Source of the DNA: an uncultured bacterium
GTDB taxonomy: Bacteria; Atribacterota; Atribacteria; Atribacterales; Caldatribacteriaceae
NCBI GenBank assembly: GCA_937139415.1
Contig: CAKZPS010000023.1
Span: 1-64,000, forward strand
DNA length: 64,000 nt
Direction of reading: 5' to 3'
The notes under the pieces are model-generated. The model did no database searches, had not been told where the DNA came from, and saw nothing but the letters and a program-made list of their open reading frames with translations. The first letter of the stretch is position 1. Each line of letters opens with the position of its first letter. This document shows positions 1-8,220 of this stretch, one piece after another. Both the position numbers and the translations under genes were made by a program.

Positions 1-201
1 GCAAATGGGCAATCTATTGCTGAGCAATACAAGCTTCAACGACAAAAACAGAGTCTGCCTGTTATTACTATCGAATCACAAACACTGGAAAAGCAACGTC
101 AAAAACTACAAAGTACCCGTGAAGTACTTAATAATATTCCGATATTACAAGGACCAAAAAGTTATCTTTGGGAAGCTTTGAAGGCGTTGGCTTTGGCTTA
201 A
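1..201 (+). CDS. C-terminal fragment of an unrecognised protein
   Basis: An open frame runs from the window edge to a TAA at 199-201 (66 residues seen; the start lies outside). The visible part is polar and rich in Gln and Lys and ends in a short Leu/Ala-rich segment. I do not recognise a family. It looks richer in A/T and in CAA, AAA and ATT codons than the genes that follow, which would fit a transferred or mobile-element gene, but no terminal repeat is visible. A transposase tail is one possibility and cannot be supported further. Confidence 0.45.
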   Translation, partial: ANGQSIAEQYKLQRQKQSLPVITIESQTLEKQRQKLQSTREVLNNIPILQGPKSYLWEALKALALA

Positions 202-304
202 TCCCATAGTTTCATAGGGAATTACTTGTTCTTGTCTAAGACGGAGATCTTCTTTTTCTCGAAACTCCAACAGTGTCTTGACACTATCGGCCAAAAGCCT
301 TATG

Positions 305-333
305 TTGACACACTCAGGGCTTATTTATATAAT
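305..333 (+). promoter_or_regulatory. Consensus sigma-70 promoter for the S1-domain gene
   Basis: TTGACA at 305-310 and TATAAT at 328-333 are separated by exactly 17 bp, a full match to the housekeeping promoter consensus. Transcription would begin near 340, about 33 bases before the ATG at 373. This decides the start of the next gene, because any longer reading would begin upstream of the transcript. Confidence 0.88.
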
Positions 334-372
334 AAACTCAATTTTTTCGAGAGGGAGGATCGCGAGAAGTTC

Positions 373-735
373 ATGGTTGAAGTGGATAGTATCGTGGAAG
401 GAAAGGTCGTTGGTATCACTAAGTTCGGTGCTTTTATCGAACTTGACGACGGAAGCAAGGGATTGGTGCATATTTCGGAAATTGCCAATCATTTTGTCAA
501 GGACGTCAATGACCACTTGAAACTGAATGACCGGGTGAAGGTGAAAGTCATTCGTATTTCTCCAGATGGGAAAATCGACTTTTCCATTAAGCGGGTGAAC
601 GAAGACAAAGAGTATGAAGCCAAACTGGAGAAGAGTCGAGCGAACTTCGAACAGAAAATGAGTCGTTTCTTAAAGCAGAGTCAGGAAAAACTCTCCGATC
701 TCAAGCGGTGTCAGGAGGCGAAGAGGAAACGATAA
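373..735 (+). CDS. Small S1-domain RNA-binding protein
   Basis: A 120-residue protein with one S1 RNA-binding domain at about residues 4-73. It carries the usual S1 pattern: G-KV-GI-FGAFIELDDG, then GLVHISEI, then a VKVKVI strand. A charged, probably helical Lys/Glu-rich tail follows. Size and layout match the YabR / general stress protein 13 group of single-S1 proteins, which bind RNA or ribosomes. The frame is open back to 226, but the perfect promoter at 305-333 and a GGAGG at 354-358 favour ATG 373. A sirtuin gene follows after 13 bp, probably on the same transcript. The specific RNA target is unknown. Confidence 0.85.
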   Translation: MVEVDSIVEGKVVGITKFGAFIELDDGSKGLVHISEIANHFVKDVNDHLKLNDRVKVKVIRISPDGKIDFSIKRVNEDKEYEAKLEKSRANFEQKMSRFLKQSQEKLSDLKRCQEAKRKR

Positions 736-748
736 GATTCCCCCGTTC

Positions 749-1486
749 ATGAAGAGAGAAGACATTCACGGCGCGGCGCGATTCCTTTTTTCTTGTAAGC
801 CCTGGTTGGTGTTAACCGGGGCAGGTATTTCTACCGAGAGTGGTATCCCCGATTTTCGTACCCCCCAAACCGGCCTTTGGGAACACTATGATCCTATGGA
901 AATTCTCTCCCGGGGAGTACTCTTGCATCGGCCGGAAATTTTCTATGGCGTAGGTTTGCAGGTACTTCTCTCCTTTGAGAAAGCCCAACCGAACCGCGCT
1001 CACTACATTTTGGCAGAGTGGGAAAAGAGAGGCTGGGTGGAGGGGGTAGTCACGCAGAATATCGATAGTCTCCATCACCGTGCCGGGTCGCAAAGAGTAA
1101 TGGAGATTCACGGACATCTCCGCTCGGGGTACTGTCTCCGCTGTGCGAAGCAGTTTCCCATGGAGGAACTCGAGAAACAGGTGATGCAGGGGCAAATTCC
1201 CCCTCGGTGTCCATGTGGAGGGGTGATCCGTCCGGAGGTAGTGCTCTTTGGTGATTTACTCCCTCCCTGTTTTGAAGAGGCAGTACAATTAGCTCACCGA
1301 TATCCCCTTTTGGTGATTGGTTCCAGTTTACAGGTTTCTCCGGCAAATTTTCTTCCCTCCTATGCTCCTTCTCTCGTCATTGTCAATTTGACCGAGACTC
1401 CCTTTGATCACCGAGCCTCATGGGTGTTGCGGGGAAAAGCGAGTACCGTTCTTCAACTCTTACACGAAGAACTGGAATCTCTGTGA
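749..1486 (+). CDS. Sir2-family NAD-dependent protein deacylase
   Basis: A 245-residue sirtuin, normal length for bacterial CobB-type enzymes. Sirtuins remove acyl groups from lysines while consuming NAD. The Rossmann signature GAGIST is at residues 24-29, followed by GIPDFR. The TQNID motif is at 102-106, the catalytic His at 121 (EIHGHL), and the four zinc cysteines at 129, 132, 154 and 156. The IGSSLQVSPA segment closes the NAD pocket. All catalytic and zinc residues are present, so it should be active. It follows the S1 gene by 13 bp and has no clear ribosome site of its own, suggesting co-transcription. Acyl preference cannot be told from sequence. Confidence 0.93.
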   Translation: MKREDIHGAARFLFSCKPWLVLTGAGISTESGIPDFRTPQTGLWEHYDPMEILSRGVLLHRPEIFYGVGLQVLLSFEKAQPNRAHYILAEWEKRGWVEGVVTQNIDSLHHRAGSQRVMEIHGHLRSGYCLRCAKQFPMEELEKQVMQGQIPPRCPCGGVIRPEVVLFGDLLPPCFEEAVQLAHRYPLLVIGSSLQVSPANFLPSYAPSLVIVNLTETPFDHRASWVLRGKASTVLQLLHEELESL

Positions 1487-1538
1487 GAAATGCGGCCGAT
1501 TTCACCTTTCCTTCTTGGGGATCACCTGCCGAAAGAAC

Positions 1539-3320
1539 TTAAGAGGATACGCAGGCGAGTTTCTCCTCTTGGATACAAATTAGAGAGCGAATGCCTTCGG
1601 TTTTCGCTCGTTTCTTGAGGCGGGCCACTACTTCACTCAGGGTGTCGATGGTGAGAGAAGAGACTTGGGGAGGACGGTACACCATAACTGCCGTCGCGCT
1701 GAGGAGGGGCATTTTTCGAGTTTTACCGAAACGATCCTTTTCTATGAGATATCCTCGTTCCAGGTCTTCGGGAGCATAGAAGCTCGCTGCGTGGTGGGAA
1801 AATGACAAAAGCACCTCCTGCACGTGGTGCCACAGTGTCCCCAAGGAGAAAGCAGGCGGTTCTAAGCGAACTCCTAAAAAGAAATCGTCGCCCCCAACGT
1901 GTCCCAAGAAGAAGCACTGACCGAGGAAGGTTTTTTTCAAGAGGTCCGCGAGGAGGAGGATGATCCGATCTCCTTGACGGAAACCGTAGCGATCGTTAAA
2001 AGATTTGAAATAATCGATGTCGAAATAAACGTAGGCAAACGGGGTATCCTCTTCCCGAAGAGATTGATGAAGGTATTCGTAAATGCTCTGGTTCCCGGGG
2101 AGTTGGGTCAGGGGGTTGGCGTCACGGAAACCCCGGATTCTCTGTTCGTAGATCACTTTGAGTAATCCCTGAGGGTCGAGGAGTCCCAGGTACTTTCCTT
2201 CATGGGTGAAGAGAACGCAAGGCACTTCATCGAGGAGGGAGAAGGCGGAGAGAAGCATATCGATGGGGGTTTCAATGTCGAAAATAGGACAACGGAGGAG
2301 GAATTTTTCTGTGTTGTGGAGAGAGGGGTTGGACAAGAGATCCCGCCCATACGGGGCGTAGAGGATGTTACGCAAGTGATACTCCCAGATTACTCCTAAG
2401 GGTTCTTGGTGTACCCCAACGACCGGAATGAAGGTGCGTTGTGGGCTTTGACGAAAAACTCGACATACTGTTTCGAGAGGCTCGTGAACGGAAACCGGAG
2501 GAATGGCTTCTAAGTGGTTCTCGATGAGCTTTTGCGTCTTGGGGTTCTTGCGACGATTCTTCTCGTGAAGGACCTCGACAATTGGGTAAAGGGAGACGAT
2601 GTGGTGGACGGTAACGTCGGGTTTTCCAAGGAGGAAACCTTGTACTCCGTCACAGCCGATTTCCGCACAGGCGTAGAACTCCTCTTCGGTTTCCACTCCT
2701 TCCCCAATGACGAGAATCCCCAAAGTATGGGACATGGCGGTGACGTTGGAGAGGAAGAGTCTCTTACGGTGATCATGGACGATGCCTTCGATGAAGAAAC
2801 GAGGAATTTTAATATACTGGGGCTCACAGAGGTAGAGCGCTTGGAGTCCGGCAAAGCCGGTACCGTAGTCATCGATCGCTACTTGAAATCCTTGGGAACG
2901 GTATTGTTCCAAAATTTTACGTACCGTGTCTAAGGAAATAAGACGGTGCATTTCTGAAATCTCAAAGACTATCCGTTCGGGAGGGAGTCCGTACCGTTCG
3001 AGGATTTTTACGGTGTTGCCGGGACGGTAATTGGGCATTTCCAGAACGCGGGTGTCGACGTTGAAAAAGAGCTTGAGAGTGTGAAAAGAAGGAAGGATAG
3101 CGAATTTGCGGATAGCTTTTTCCCGTAAGTGGAGTTCCAAGGTATGGAGGTAGCCATCCTCATAGGCAGCATCGAAGAGCTCTCCTATGGAAGAAAAGCC
3201 AGCACGATCCACGTTCCGGAGGAGACTTTCTACTCCTATACATACCCCGGAATGGAGATTCACAATGGGTTGGAAGGCATAATCAAGGGTAACGATGATC
3301 TCTTCCCATGGAATGGCCAT
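1539..3320 (-). CDS. EAL-CBS-GGDEF cyclic-di-GMP protein
   Basis: A 593-residue soluble protein with an N-terminal EAL phosphodiesterase domain (about 5-245), a paired CBS nucleotide-sensing module (about 270-400) and a C-terminal GGDEF domain (about 410-570). The EAL signature reads E31-S-L-L-R, and the FEISE, IDDYGTGF and GEGVET metal and catalytic motifs are present, so hydrolysis of c-di-GMP is plausible. The GGDEF signature is GGDDF at 476-480, with Asp where Glu is expected, so cyclase activity is uncertain and the domain may only bind GTP. The CBS pair suggests control by adenine nucleotides. It lies near a long flagellar operon, which fits a motility role, though that is inferred. The ATG is preceded by a good AAGGAGG. 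Confidence 0.92.
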   Translation of the reverse strand: MAIPWEEIIVTLDYAFQPIVNLHSGVCIGVESLLRNVDRAGFSSIGELFDAAYEDGYLHTLELHLREKAIRKFAILPSFHTLKLFFNVDTRVLEMPNYRPGNTVKILERYGLPPERIVFEISEMHRLISLDTVRKILEQYRSQGFQVAIDDYGTGFAGLQALYLCEPQYIKIPRFFIEGIVHDHRKRLFLSNVTAMSHTLGILVIGEGVETEEEFYACAEIGCDGVQGFLLGKPDVTVHHIVSLYPIVEVLHEKNRRKNPKTQKLIENHLEAIPPVSVHEPLETVCRVFRQSPQRTFIPVVGVHQEPLGVIWEYHLRNILYAPYGRDLLSNPSLHNTEKFLLRCPIFDIETPIDMLLSAFSLLDEVPCVLFTHEGKYLGLLDPQGLLKVIYEQRIRGFRDANPLTQLPGNQSIYEYLHQSLREEDTPFAYVYFDIDYFKSFNDRYGFRQGDRIILLLADLLKKTFLGQCFFLGHVGGDDFFLGVRLEPPAFSLGTLWHHVQEVLLSFSHHAASFYAPEDLERGYLIEKDRFGKTRKMPLLSATAVMVYRPPQVSSLTIDTLSEVVARLKKRAKTEGIRSLICIQEEKLACVSS

Positions 3321-3401
3321 GGAGTCGCCTCCTTACTCTTTACCTCGATGAAAAACTATATTCATCTTTGTCCTTTTTTGTTGCGCGATTATGAGGTAAA
3401 G
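3321..3401 (-). promoter_or_regulatory. Structured leader of the EAL-CBS-GGDEF gene
   Basis: Upstream of the start are nested inverted repeats: CTTTACCTC (3338-3346) with GAGGTAAAG (3393-3401), and inside them GATGAA (3347-3352) with TTCATC (3361-3366). Next to the ATG, the ribosome site lies in a small GGAG-GCGA-CTCC hairpin (3321-3332). This could be a translational control element. It does not match the known c-di-GMP-I riboswitch core as I know it. Confidence 0.4.
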
Positions 3402-3419
3402 ATGAAAAAATTTTTACAT

Positions 3420-4160
3420 TTACTTACGGAGACGCAAGAAGAGGAGTCCTCCCCATTCGTGAACGTTCCAGGAAAAAGCGAGGAAGGCTTGGGGAGAAGG
3501 GAGAAAATCGGTGCTCCGCAGTGCGCGACGGTAAGAGAAAGGCGGCGCAGCAACGGGAACTACCACTGCTTGGGGATAGAAATGGGAGAGAGCGAAGAGA
3601 GCTCGGGGGAGATGGAAGGCCGAAGAGACGAGATAAAACGCAGTGATATTCCGCTCTTTGAGGAGCGAAGCAGTGAAACGGGCGTTTTCCCAAGTATTAC
3701 GTGCTCTCTCTTCCAGAATAGTGCATTCATGGGGAATACCGAGGGTGGCAAGGAGTTCCCTCATGAGGGAGGCCTCGCTCGTTGCTTCATGGGGCCATAC
3801 TTTTCCACCGCTTAAAAAGATCGGGAGAGGGTGTTCTTGGAAGAGGCGGTATCCCTCAAGGACACGACTCATCGAAAGGGAACTCAAGGTGAATGCTTGT
3901 CTTGCAGGGTCAAAATCGGTGCCTCCACCGAAAATGACGATCGCTTGGGGAGGGAGGTGAGAGGGAGGAGGGGTAGGGAGAGGGAGATGGGTAAGCCTTG
4001 CCCCGATACCAGAAGAGACAAAGTAGATGACGATCGCCAGAGCAAGGAAAATGTATCGTTCCTTCCTCCGAATCACCACGAAAAAGAGCGAGAGTAAGGT
4101 TACGAAAAGTCCGGGAGGTTCAAGGAAAGCGAGGAAGACTTTTCCGAACAGGAAAAGCAT
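3420..4160 (-). CDS. YdcF/SanA-like DUF218 membrane protein
   Basis: A 246-residue protein. Two N-terminal hydrophobic segments (about 1-25 and 35-55) are followed by a DUF218 domain. That domain shows IVIFGGGTD near residue 75, a central Ser/Arg-rich SSLSMSRV, FLSGGKVWP, the RARNTWENA segment typical of the family, and a late SSAFHLPRA. Relatives include ElyC, SanA and YdcF, which act at the cell envelope and influence peptidoglycan or barrier function; the biochemical activity is unsettled. It begins 11 bp after the DUF190 gene, so it probably ends the fluoride-resistance transcript. Confidence 0.85.
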   Translation of the reverse strand: MLFLFGKVFLAFLEPPGLFVTLLSLFFVVIRRKERYIFLALAIVIYFVSSGIGARLTHLPLPTPPPSHLPPQAIVIFGGGTDFDPARQAFTLSSLSMSRVLEGYRLFQEHPLPIFLSGGKVWPHEATSEASLMRELLATLGIPHECTILEERARNTWENARFTASLLKERNITAFYLVSSAFHLPRALFALSHFYPQAVVVPVAAPPFSYRRALRSTDFLPSPQAFLAFSWNVHEWGGLLFLRLRK

Positions 4161-4171
4161 TGCTCCTCACC

Positions 4172-4513
4172 CTAAGGATAAGCATTTCCCTGGTAGAGGA
4201 GAATTTTCACCTTCTCTTCGGTAACCAGACCCTCTTTGACTGCTTCATCGATGAGAGGCTTAATTTTCTCGATTTTTTCCGGTTTGTCCACGACCTCGAT
4301 GACGATGGGGAGATCGGTAGAGAGACAGAGAATGGCGGTTGATTGGAGAATGCTCTTCTTTCCAAAACCAAGAATACCCCGAAAAACCGTTGCCCCACTC
4401 AAGCCTTCTTGACGAAACACTTCAATGAGGTACTGGTACAGGGGTTTCCCCTGGTATCGGTCGTGTTCACCGATGAAAATACGGAGGAGAATCGCCTCTT
4501 CTTCTCGTTTCAT
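4172..4513 (-). CDS. DUF190 protein, partner of CrcB
   Basis: A 113-residue soluble protein of the DUF190 family, a PII-like small fold repeatedly found next to crcB. LLRIFIGEHDRYQGKPLYQ near the N terminus and FRGILGFGKK in the middle are characteristic. The ATG at 4513 is chosen because GGAG lies 9 bases before it; in-frame starts at 4528 and 4519 are less well placed. It directly follows crcB and is co-transcribed with it. The function is not established. A regulatory or accessory role in fluoride handling is inferred from the association. Confidence 0.87.
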   Translation of the reverse strand: MKREEEAILLRIFIGEHDRYQGKPLYQYLIEVFRQEGLSGATVFRGILGFGKKSILQSTAILCLSTDLPIVIEVVDKPEKIEKIKPLIDEAVKEGLVTEEKVKILLYQGNAYP

Positions 4514-4518
4514 GGGCA

Positions 4519-4896
4519 TTATCTCCACAAAAGATTTGCCATTATTTTACCAGATATTACTGCTCCGAATCCCAAAACGATGTTCCCACCGAGATAGGCT
4601 ATGAAAAAACTCCATTTTCCTTGCTCAAGGAGGTGAAAGGCCTCGTACTCTAAGGTAGAAAAAGTGGTGAAAGCTCCTAAGACCCCGATGGTAAAAAAGA
4701 CCCGGAAATCGCGGCTCACGAAGCCTCCGTATTCGGCTGAGTACATGATGAGACTTAAAAGAAAACTGCCCACCACGTTGATGACCAAGGTATTCACGGG
4801 GAAGGTGAGAACATGACGTTGGATCCAACCACCGATGGAGAAACGGAGGAAAGCTCCAATTGCTCCTCCGATACTTACGAGTAGCGCGTCCTTCAT
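4519..4896 (-). CDS. crcB: Fluoride exporter CrcB (Fluc channel)
   Basis: A 125-residue protein with four transmembrane helices. Fluc channels assemble as antiparallel dimers and let toxic fluoride leave the cytoplasm. Conserved elements are the N-terminal GGAIGAFLRF (Gly-Arg motif), VNVVGSF in helix 2 (the polar Asn of the pore), and GAFTTFSTLEYE in helix 3, with the Na-site turn and pore-lining Phe and Thr residues. Length is normal. It overlaps the preceding DUF6062-like gene by 4 bp (ATGA) and leads into DUF190. No fluoride riboswitch is apparent in the upstream DNA. Confidence 0.95.
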   Translation of the reverse strand: MKDALLVSIGGAIGAFLRFSIGGWIQRHVLTFPVNTLVINVVGSFLLSLIMYSAEYGGFVSRDFRVFFTIGVLGAFTTFSTLEYEAFHLLEQGKWSFFIAYLGGNIVLGFGAVISGKIMANLLWR

Positions 4897-5501
4897 CGTT
4901 TATGACGTTCCCGGATAAGGGTCCGGGAAGCAAAAAATTCCAAAGCTTCTTGCCAAGACCATTCTATCCCTGGGGAGAGGGGGAGATACGCGTGACGGTA
5001 ATCGAATTTTTCAATGAGTTCCGTAAGTTGAGTGCGGATTTCCTGCAAGGCTTGCCGGGTGTATTGGGTAATCTCCTCCTTCAGTCTCTCATTGGTGATG
5101 GTACGGAGATGGAGTTGACAAAAGAACGTTTGTTTCCCCCAGTGTTCGTGAAGAGAACCCCACTGTTTTTCGAGCAAGCGGAAGAGATGAGATTCTTTTT
5201 CTCTCCAGTGAGCGCACAGGGGGCAGTGAGTTTCAGAAGTTGGCGAGGTTAGAGTGTGCCCCAAAAGGTCGTGGTAAATGATGGCGATACCGAGAACCGA
5301 ATGACGTTCTTGAAAAATGAAGGCGGTATGCTCGGGACAGAAGCCTCCACTGTGAATCACTTTTTGGCGGGTTTCGTAATCGTTGACTAATTCATAGAAG
5401 AGAGTATCGAAATACCGCCGTTCGGTATCATAGCGGAGAAAACAGAGAGGACAACCGGGTTGTGCGAGTACCTCCTGTAACTCGTAAAACATTCTCTCCA
5501 T
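4893..5501 (-). CDS. Cysteine-motif protein, DUF6062-like
   Basis: A 202-residue soluble protein with paired cysteine motifs: CPLC near residue 18, GFCPEH near 53, CPLC near 95 and an FCQLH segment near 125. The CPLC and FCPEH pairing suggests a metal-binding or redox module and resembles proteins annotated DUF6062; I am fairly but not fully sure of that name. It is the first gene of the transcript leading into crcB, DUF190 and ydcF, with a 4 bp overlap to crcB. No function is known. The link to fluoride may be only positional. Confidence 0.7.
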   Translation of the reverse strand: MERMFYELQEVLAQPGCPLCFLRYDTERRYFDTLFYELVNDYETRQKVIHSGGFCPEHTAFIFQERHSVLGIAIIYHDLLGHTLTSPTSETHCPLCAHWREKESHLFRLLEKQWGSLHEHWGKQTFFCQLHLRTITNERLKEEITQYTRQALQEIRTQLTELIEKFDYRHAYLPLSPGIEWSWQEALEFFASRTLIRERHKR

Positions 5502-5581
5502 GGTTCACTCCGTAACTTTCGCCGTTCCTCTTGTGCGTCGATGGGAACAGATGTTCCAAAATTCTTCTCACTTGAGGGTCT

Positions 5582-5611
5582 ATTATATACCATGGTATGG
5601 TTTTTTGTCAG
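5582..5611 (-). promoter_or_regulatory. Promoter for the crcB operon
   Basis: Read on the minus strand, CTGACA (5606-5611) and TATAAT (5582-5587) are 18 bp apart, a good sigma-70 match. The spacer contains the 12 bp perfect palindrome ATACCATGGTAT (5587-5598), which overlaps the -10 box and is well placed for a repressor. Confidence 0.75.
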
Positions 5612-5620
5612 GAGAGGGAA

Positions 5621-5634
5621 GAAAAAATTTTTTC
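5621..5634. promoter_or_regulatory. A6T6 palindrome in the crcB/flg divergent region
   Basis: GAAAAAATTTTTTC is a perfect 14 bp palindrome with an A6T6 core that should bend DNA. It lies between the crcB-operon promoter and flgF. I see no convincing promoter for flgF in 5612-5703, so this may be part of an unrecognised control site. Confidence 0.35.
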
Positions 5635-5703
5635 CCAGGGAGAGGAAGATTTGGCAATTAATTTTATCATTCAAAGATGGAAAACGAGTGAGGAGGTGAG
5701 ACC

Positions 5704-6462
5704 TTGATTCGGGGAATATACACCGGAGCAGCGGCACTCAACCTGTATGAACTCAAACAGAGCGTTTTAGCCAATAACTTGGCGAACATTGATACGCCCG
5801 GATTTAAACAAGATGTTTTTTGGATCGAGGGTGGAGAGGAAGCTCCCATTTTCCGTTTCTTGGGGGGCAATACTCCCCAGTTCTTAGGGTATATGAATCC
5901 TGCTCCTCAACCGGGAGTCATGGCCACTACTGACTTTTCTCCCGGACGGATAGAGTGGACCGGCAATCCTTTGGATCTCGCCATCGAAGGTGAAGGGTTT
6001 TTTGTGGTTAATGTGCAAGGACAAGAATTATACACCCGAGCAGGAAATTTTACCCTGGATAGCGAAGGACGGTTAGTCACTCTATCGGGTGACCCGGTGC
6101 AGGGGAAAAACGGGGATATTATCCTTCCCCAAGGTAGAGAAGTGGTGATCGAGGAAGACGGAAGAATCGCGGTGGACGGACAATTCGTCGACGAGTTACG
6201 GGTGATGCAGTTTTCCGATCTTTCTTCCTTGGAGAAGCGGGGAGGAAACCTCTTTGCTCTGCGGGAAGGGGCCCTCGGTGGAGAGGAAAAAGAGGACGTG
6301 GTCCTCAAGCAGGGGTTTCTCGAGCGGTCGAATGTGGATGCCATTGAGACCATGGTGAGTATGATTGCTGCCCTGCGGGAGTATGAAATAACCCAGCGGA
6401 CCGTCGTGAGTCATGATGAGGCATTGAGCCGAGCAACCACAGAAATTGCTCGTTTGGGTTAG
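5704..6462 (+). CDS. flgF: Flagellar basal-body rod protein FlgF
   Basis: A 252-residue member of the FlgE/F/G rod-hook family. The N-terminal Flg_bb_rod motif reads LANNLANIDTPGFKQD (about residues 22-37), and the C-terminal helix has SNVDAIETMVSMI and REYEITQR. FlgF forms the proximal rod in the periplasm. It differs from FlgG in having an NID rather than NVN motif and a longer C-terminal tail. It starts with TTG behind a strong GAGGAGGTGAG site; no ATG is as well placed. It is the first gene of a nearly continuous flagellar block and lies 16 bp before flgG. Confidence 0.92.
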   Translation: MIRGIYTGAAALNLYELKQSVLANNLANIDTPGFKQDVFWIEGGEEAPIFRFLGGNTPQFLGYMNPAPQPGVMATTDFSPGRIEWTGNPLDLAIEGEGFFVVNVQGQELYTRAGNFTLDSEGRLVTLSGDPVQGKNGDIILPQGREVVIEEDGRIAVDGQFVDELRVMQFSDLSSLEKRGGNLFALREGALGGEEKEDVVLKQGFLERSNVDAIETMVSMIAALREYEITQRTVVSHDEALSRATTEIARLG

Positions 6463-6478
6463 GAAGGAGGTTTTTTCT

Positions 6479-7267
6479 ATGATTCGCGCGCTATGGACGG
6501 CGGCGACCGGAATGCAAGCGAAACAGATGGACTTGGACGTGATTGCCAATAACTTAGCGAATGTCAATACCACCGGATTTAAGAAGAGTCGAGTCGATTT
6601 CCAAGACCTCATGTATCAAGTCATTCGGGTGAAAGGGACACCCACCTCTCCTGAGACCCAGGTACCCTCCGGAATCGAGGTGGGATTAGGTGTTCGACCA
6701 GCAGCGGTGCAAAAAATGTTCACCCAAGGTGACATTTATCAGACCGGAAACGCCTTGGATGTGGTGATTGAGGGCGATGGTTTCTTTCAGGTGCTCATGC
6801 CCGATGGAACCGTCGGCTATACTCGAGATGGCTCCTTTAAGCTTGACGCTCAAGGGAGAATGGTTACAAGCGACGGTTTCCCTTTAGAACCCCCGATCAC
6901 CATTCCTCAGGAGGCGGAAGCGATCACCATTGCCCAAGATGGCACGGTTACCGTCACCCTTCCGGGAGAAACTGAACCCCAGGAAGTAGGGGTGATTGAG
7001 TTAGCTCGTTTCATTAACCCGGCCGGACTTTTGAGTATCGGTCGGAATCTGTACCTGGCCACTGCCTCTTCTGGTGAGCCCCAAGTGGGAACTCCAGGAG
7101 TAGGTGGATTGGGAACCTTGGCGCAAGGGTTTTTGGAAACCTCGAACGTCCAGATTGTGGAAGAGATGGTACGCATGATCAGCGCCCAGCGCGCTTATGA
7201 AATCAATGCCAAAGCGGTGACTACCGCCGACGAGATGATGAGTATTGCCAATAATATGAAGAGGTGA
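6479..7267 (+). CDS. flgG: Flagellar distal rod protein FlgG
   Basis: A 262-residue distal-rod subunit of normal length. It begins MIRALWTAATGMQAKQ, carries IANNLANVNTTGFKKS, and ends with the conserved SNVQIVEEMVRMI and QRAYEINAKAV coiled-coil segment. FlgG polymerises through the periplasm inside the P and L rings encoded just downstream. ATG 6479 is preceded by AGGAAGGAGG and is preferred to an in-frame upstream start inside flgF. It overlaps flgA by 4 bp, implying coupled translation. Confidence 0.96.
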   Translation: MIRALWTAATGMQAKQMDLDVIANNLANVNTTGFKKSRVDFQDLMYQVIRVKGTPTSPETQVPSGIEVGLGVRPAAVQKMFTQGDIYQTGNALDVVIEGDGFFQVLMPDGTVGYTRDGSFKLDAQGRMVTSDGFPLEPPITIPQEAEAITIAQDGTVTVTLPGETEPQEVGVIELARFINPAGLLSIGRNLYLATASSGEPQVGTPGVGGLGTLAQGFLETSNVQIVEEMVRMISAQRAYEINAKAVTTADEMMSIANNMKR

Positions 7268-8220
7268 GGAAATTGAAGGGTATCGTTTGGGGGGTATTGG
7301 CTCTTTTCTCCTTCCTTGGGAGTAGTGGGAACATAGCTTGGGCTCTCACCTTAGAGGTGCATCTCAAGCCCACGGTAGAGATTCAAGGAGAGCGAATTAC
7401 GCTGGGAGGAATTGCCACTATCTCTTATCCCGATACTCGGTGGGAAGAACGGATACGCCAAATCGATCTCGGGTATTTGCCGCCTTACGGAGAGACGCGC
7501 ACCATTCATCCTCGGGAAATATACACTCGAGTGGTAGCGCAAAATATTCCCGATTTAGATTATATTTATTTCCAAGGAGCTCCAGTTTGTCAGGTGATGG
7601 TGGGCGGCAAAAAAGTCGATTTGGCTACTCTAAGGACGCTTCTTGTTACCGCTTTGGAGGAAAAATTTCCCCAGGCAGAGAAGATAGAAGTAGATATTGT
7701 ACGTCCCCAAAAGGAACTCATTGTTCCTGAAGAAATGCCCCTTGCGGTGACTTTCCCTACCTCCCTCAAGCCTTGGGGAACCGGCAACGCTACTTTGGGG
7801 AAAGAAATTTCGGTCACTTTTACGCTACGAGTGTATCGGGGAGTTGTGCGTGCTACCCGGGATCTTTTTCCTGGAGAGACGATCGTCCCTCAAGATGTCC
7901 TCCTCCAGGTAGAGGTACTTTCCGGAGAGAATGAAAAGAGCTCCAGCACTCTGGAAGAGGTGGTGGGAAAGAAAGTTCAGAAACGAGTGAGGGCTGGAGA
8001 GGTAGTGGGGAGTTCGGCTTTGGGTAAGGAGAAACTCATCGAAAGAGGAGACCTGGTCACTATTGTCGCCCAAAAAGGTGGCATTGTGGTAGCGGCGATG
8101 GGAAAAGCGAGGGGGAGTGGTTCATTGGGTGACACCATTGTGGTGGAGAATGTAGCCTCCCGCAAGAGAATGGAGGCGGAAATTATCGATGAACGCATGG
8201 TGCAGGTGAAGGTCGAATGA
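7264..8220 (+). CDS. flgA: Flagellar P-ring assembly chaperone FlgA
   Basis: A 318-residue secreted protein. An N-terminal Sec signal (about 1-27, ending IAWA) is followed by SAF-type domains. The C-terminal half has the family hallmarks: RDLFPGETIVPQDV, VVGKKVQKRVRAGE and GDTIVVENVASRKRMEAEI. FlgA assists FlgI folding and P-ring formation in the periplasm. It starts with GTG overlapping the flgG stop and ends in a 4 bp ATGA overlap with flgH. Its presence shows that the cell builds true P and L rings. Confidence 0.9.
   Translation: MRKLKGIVWGVLALFSFLGSSGNIAWALTLEVHLKPTVEIQGERITLGGIATISYPDTRWEERIRQIDLGYLPPYGETRTIHPREIYTRVVAQNIPDLDYIYFQGAPVCQVMVGGKKVDLATLRTLLVTALEEKFPQAEKIEVDIVRPQKELIVPEEMPLAVTFPTSLKPWGTGNATLGKEISVTFTLRVYRGVVRATRDLFPGETIVPQDVLLQVEVLSGENEKSSSTLEEVVGKKVQKRVRAGEVVGSSALGKEKLIERGDLVTIVAQKGGIVVAAMGKARGSGSLGDTIVVENVASRKRMEAEIIDERMVQVKVE

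Noticed and set aside
3321-3420. c-di-GMP riboswitch upstream of the EAL-CBS-GGDEF gene
   Set aside because: The conserved GEMM-I core and tetraloop-receptor sequences are not visible. The dyads present do not fit.
5502-5581. Fluoride riboswitch upstream of the crcB operon
   Set aside because: I could not find the conserved pseudoknot segments in the minus-strand leader between the promoter and the first gene.
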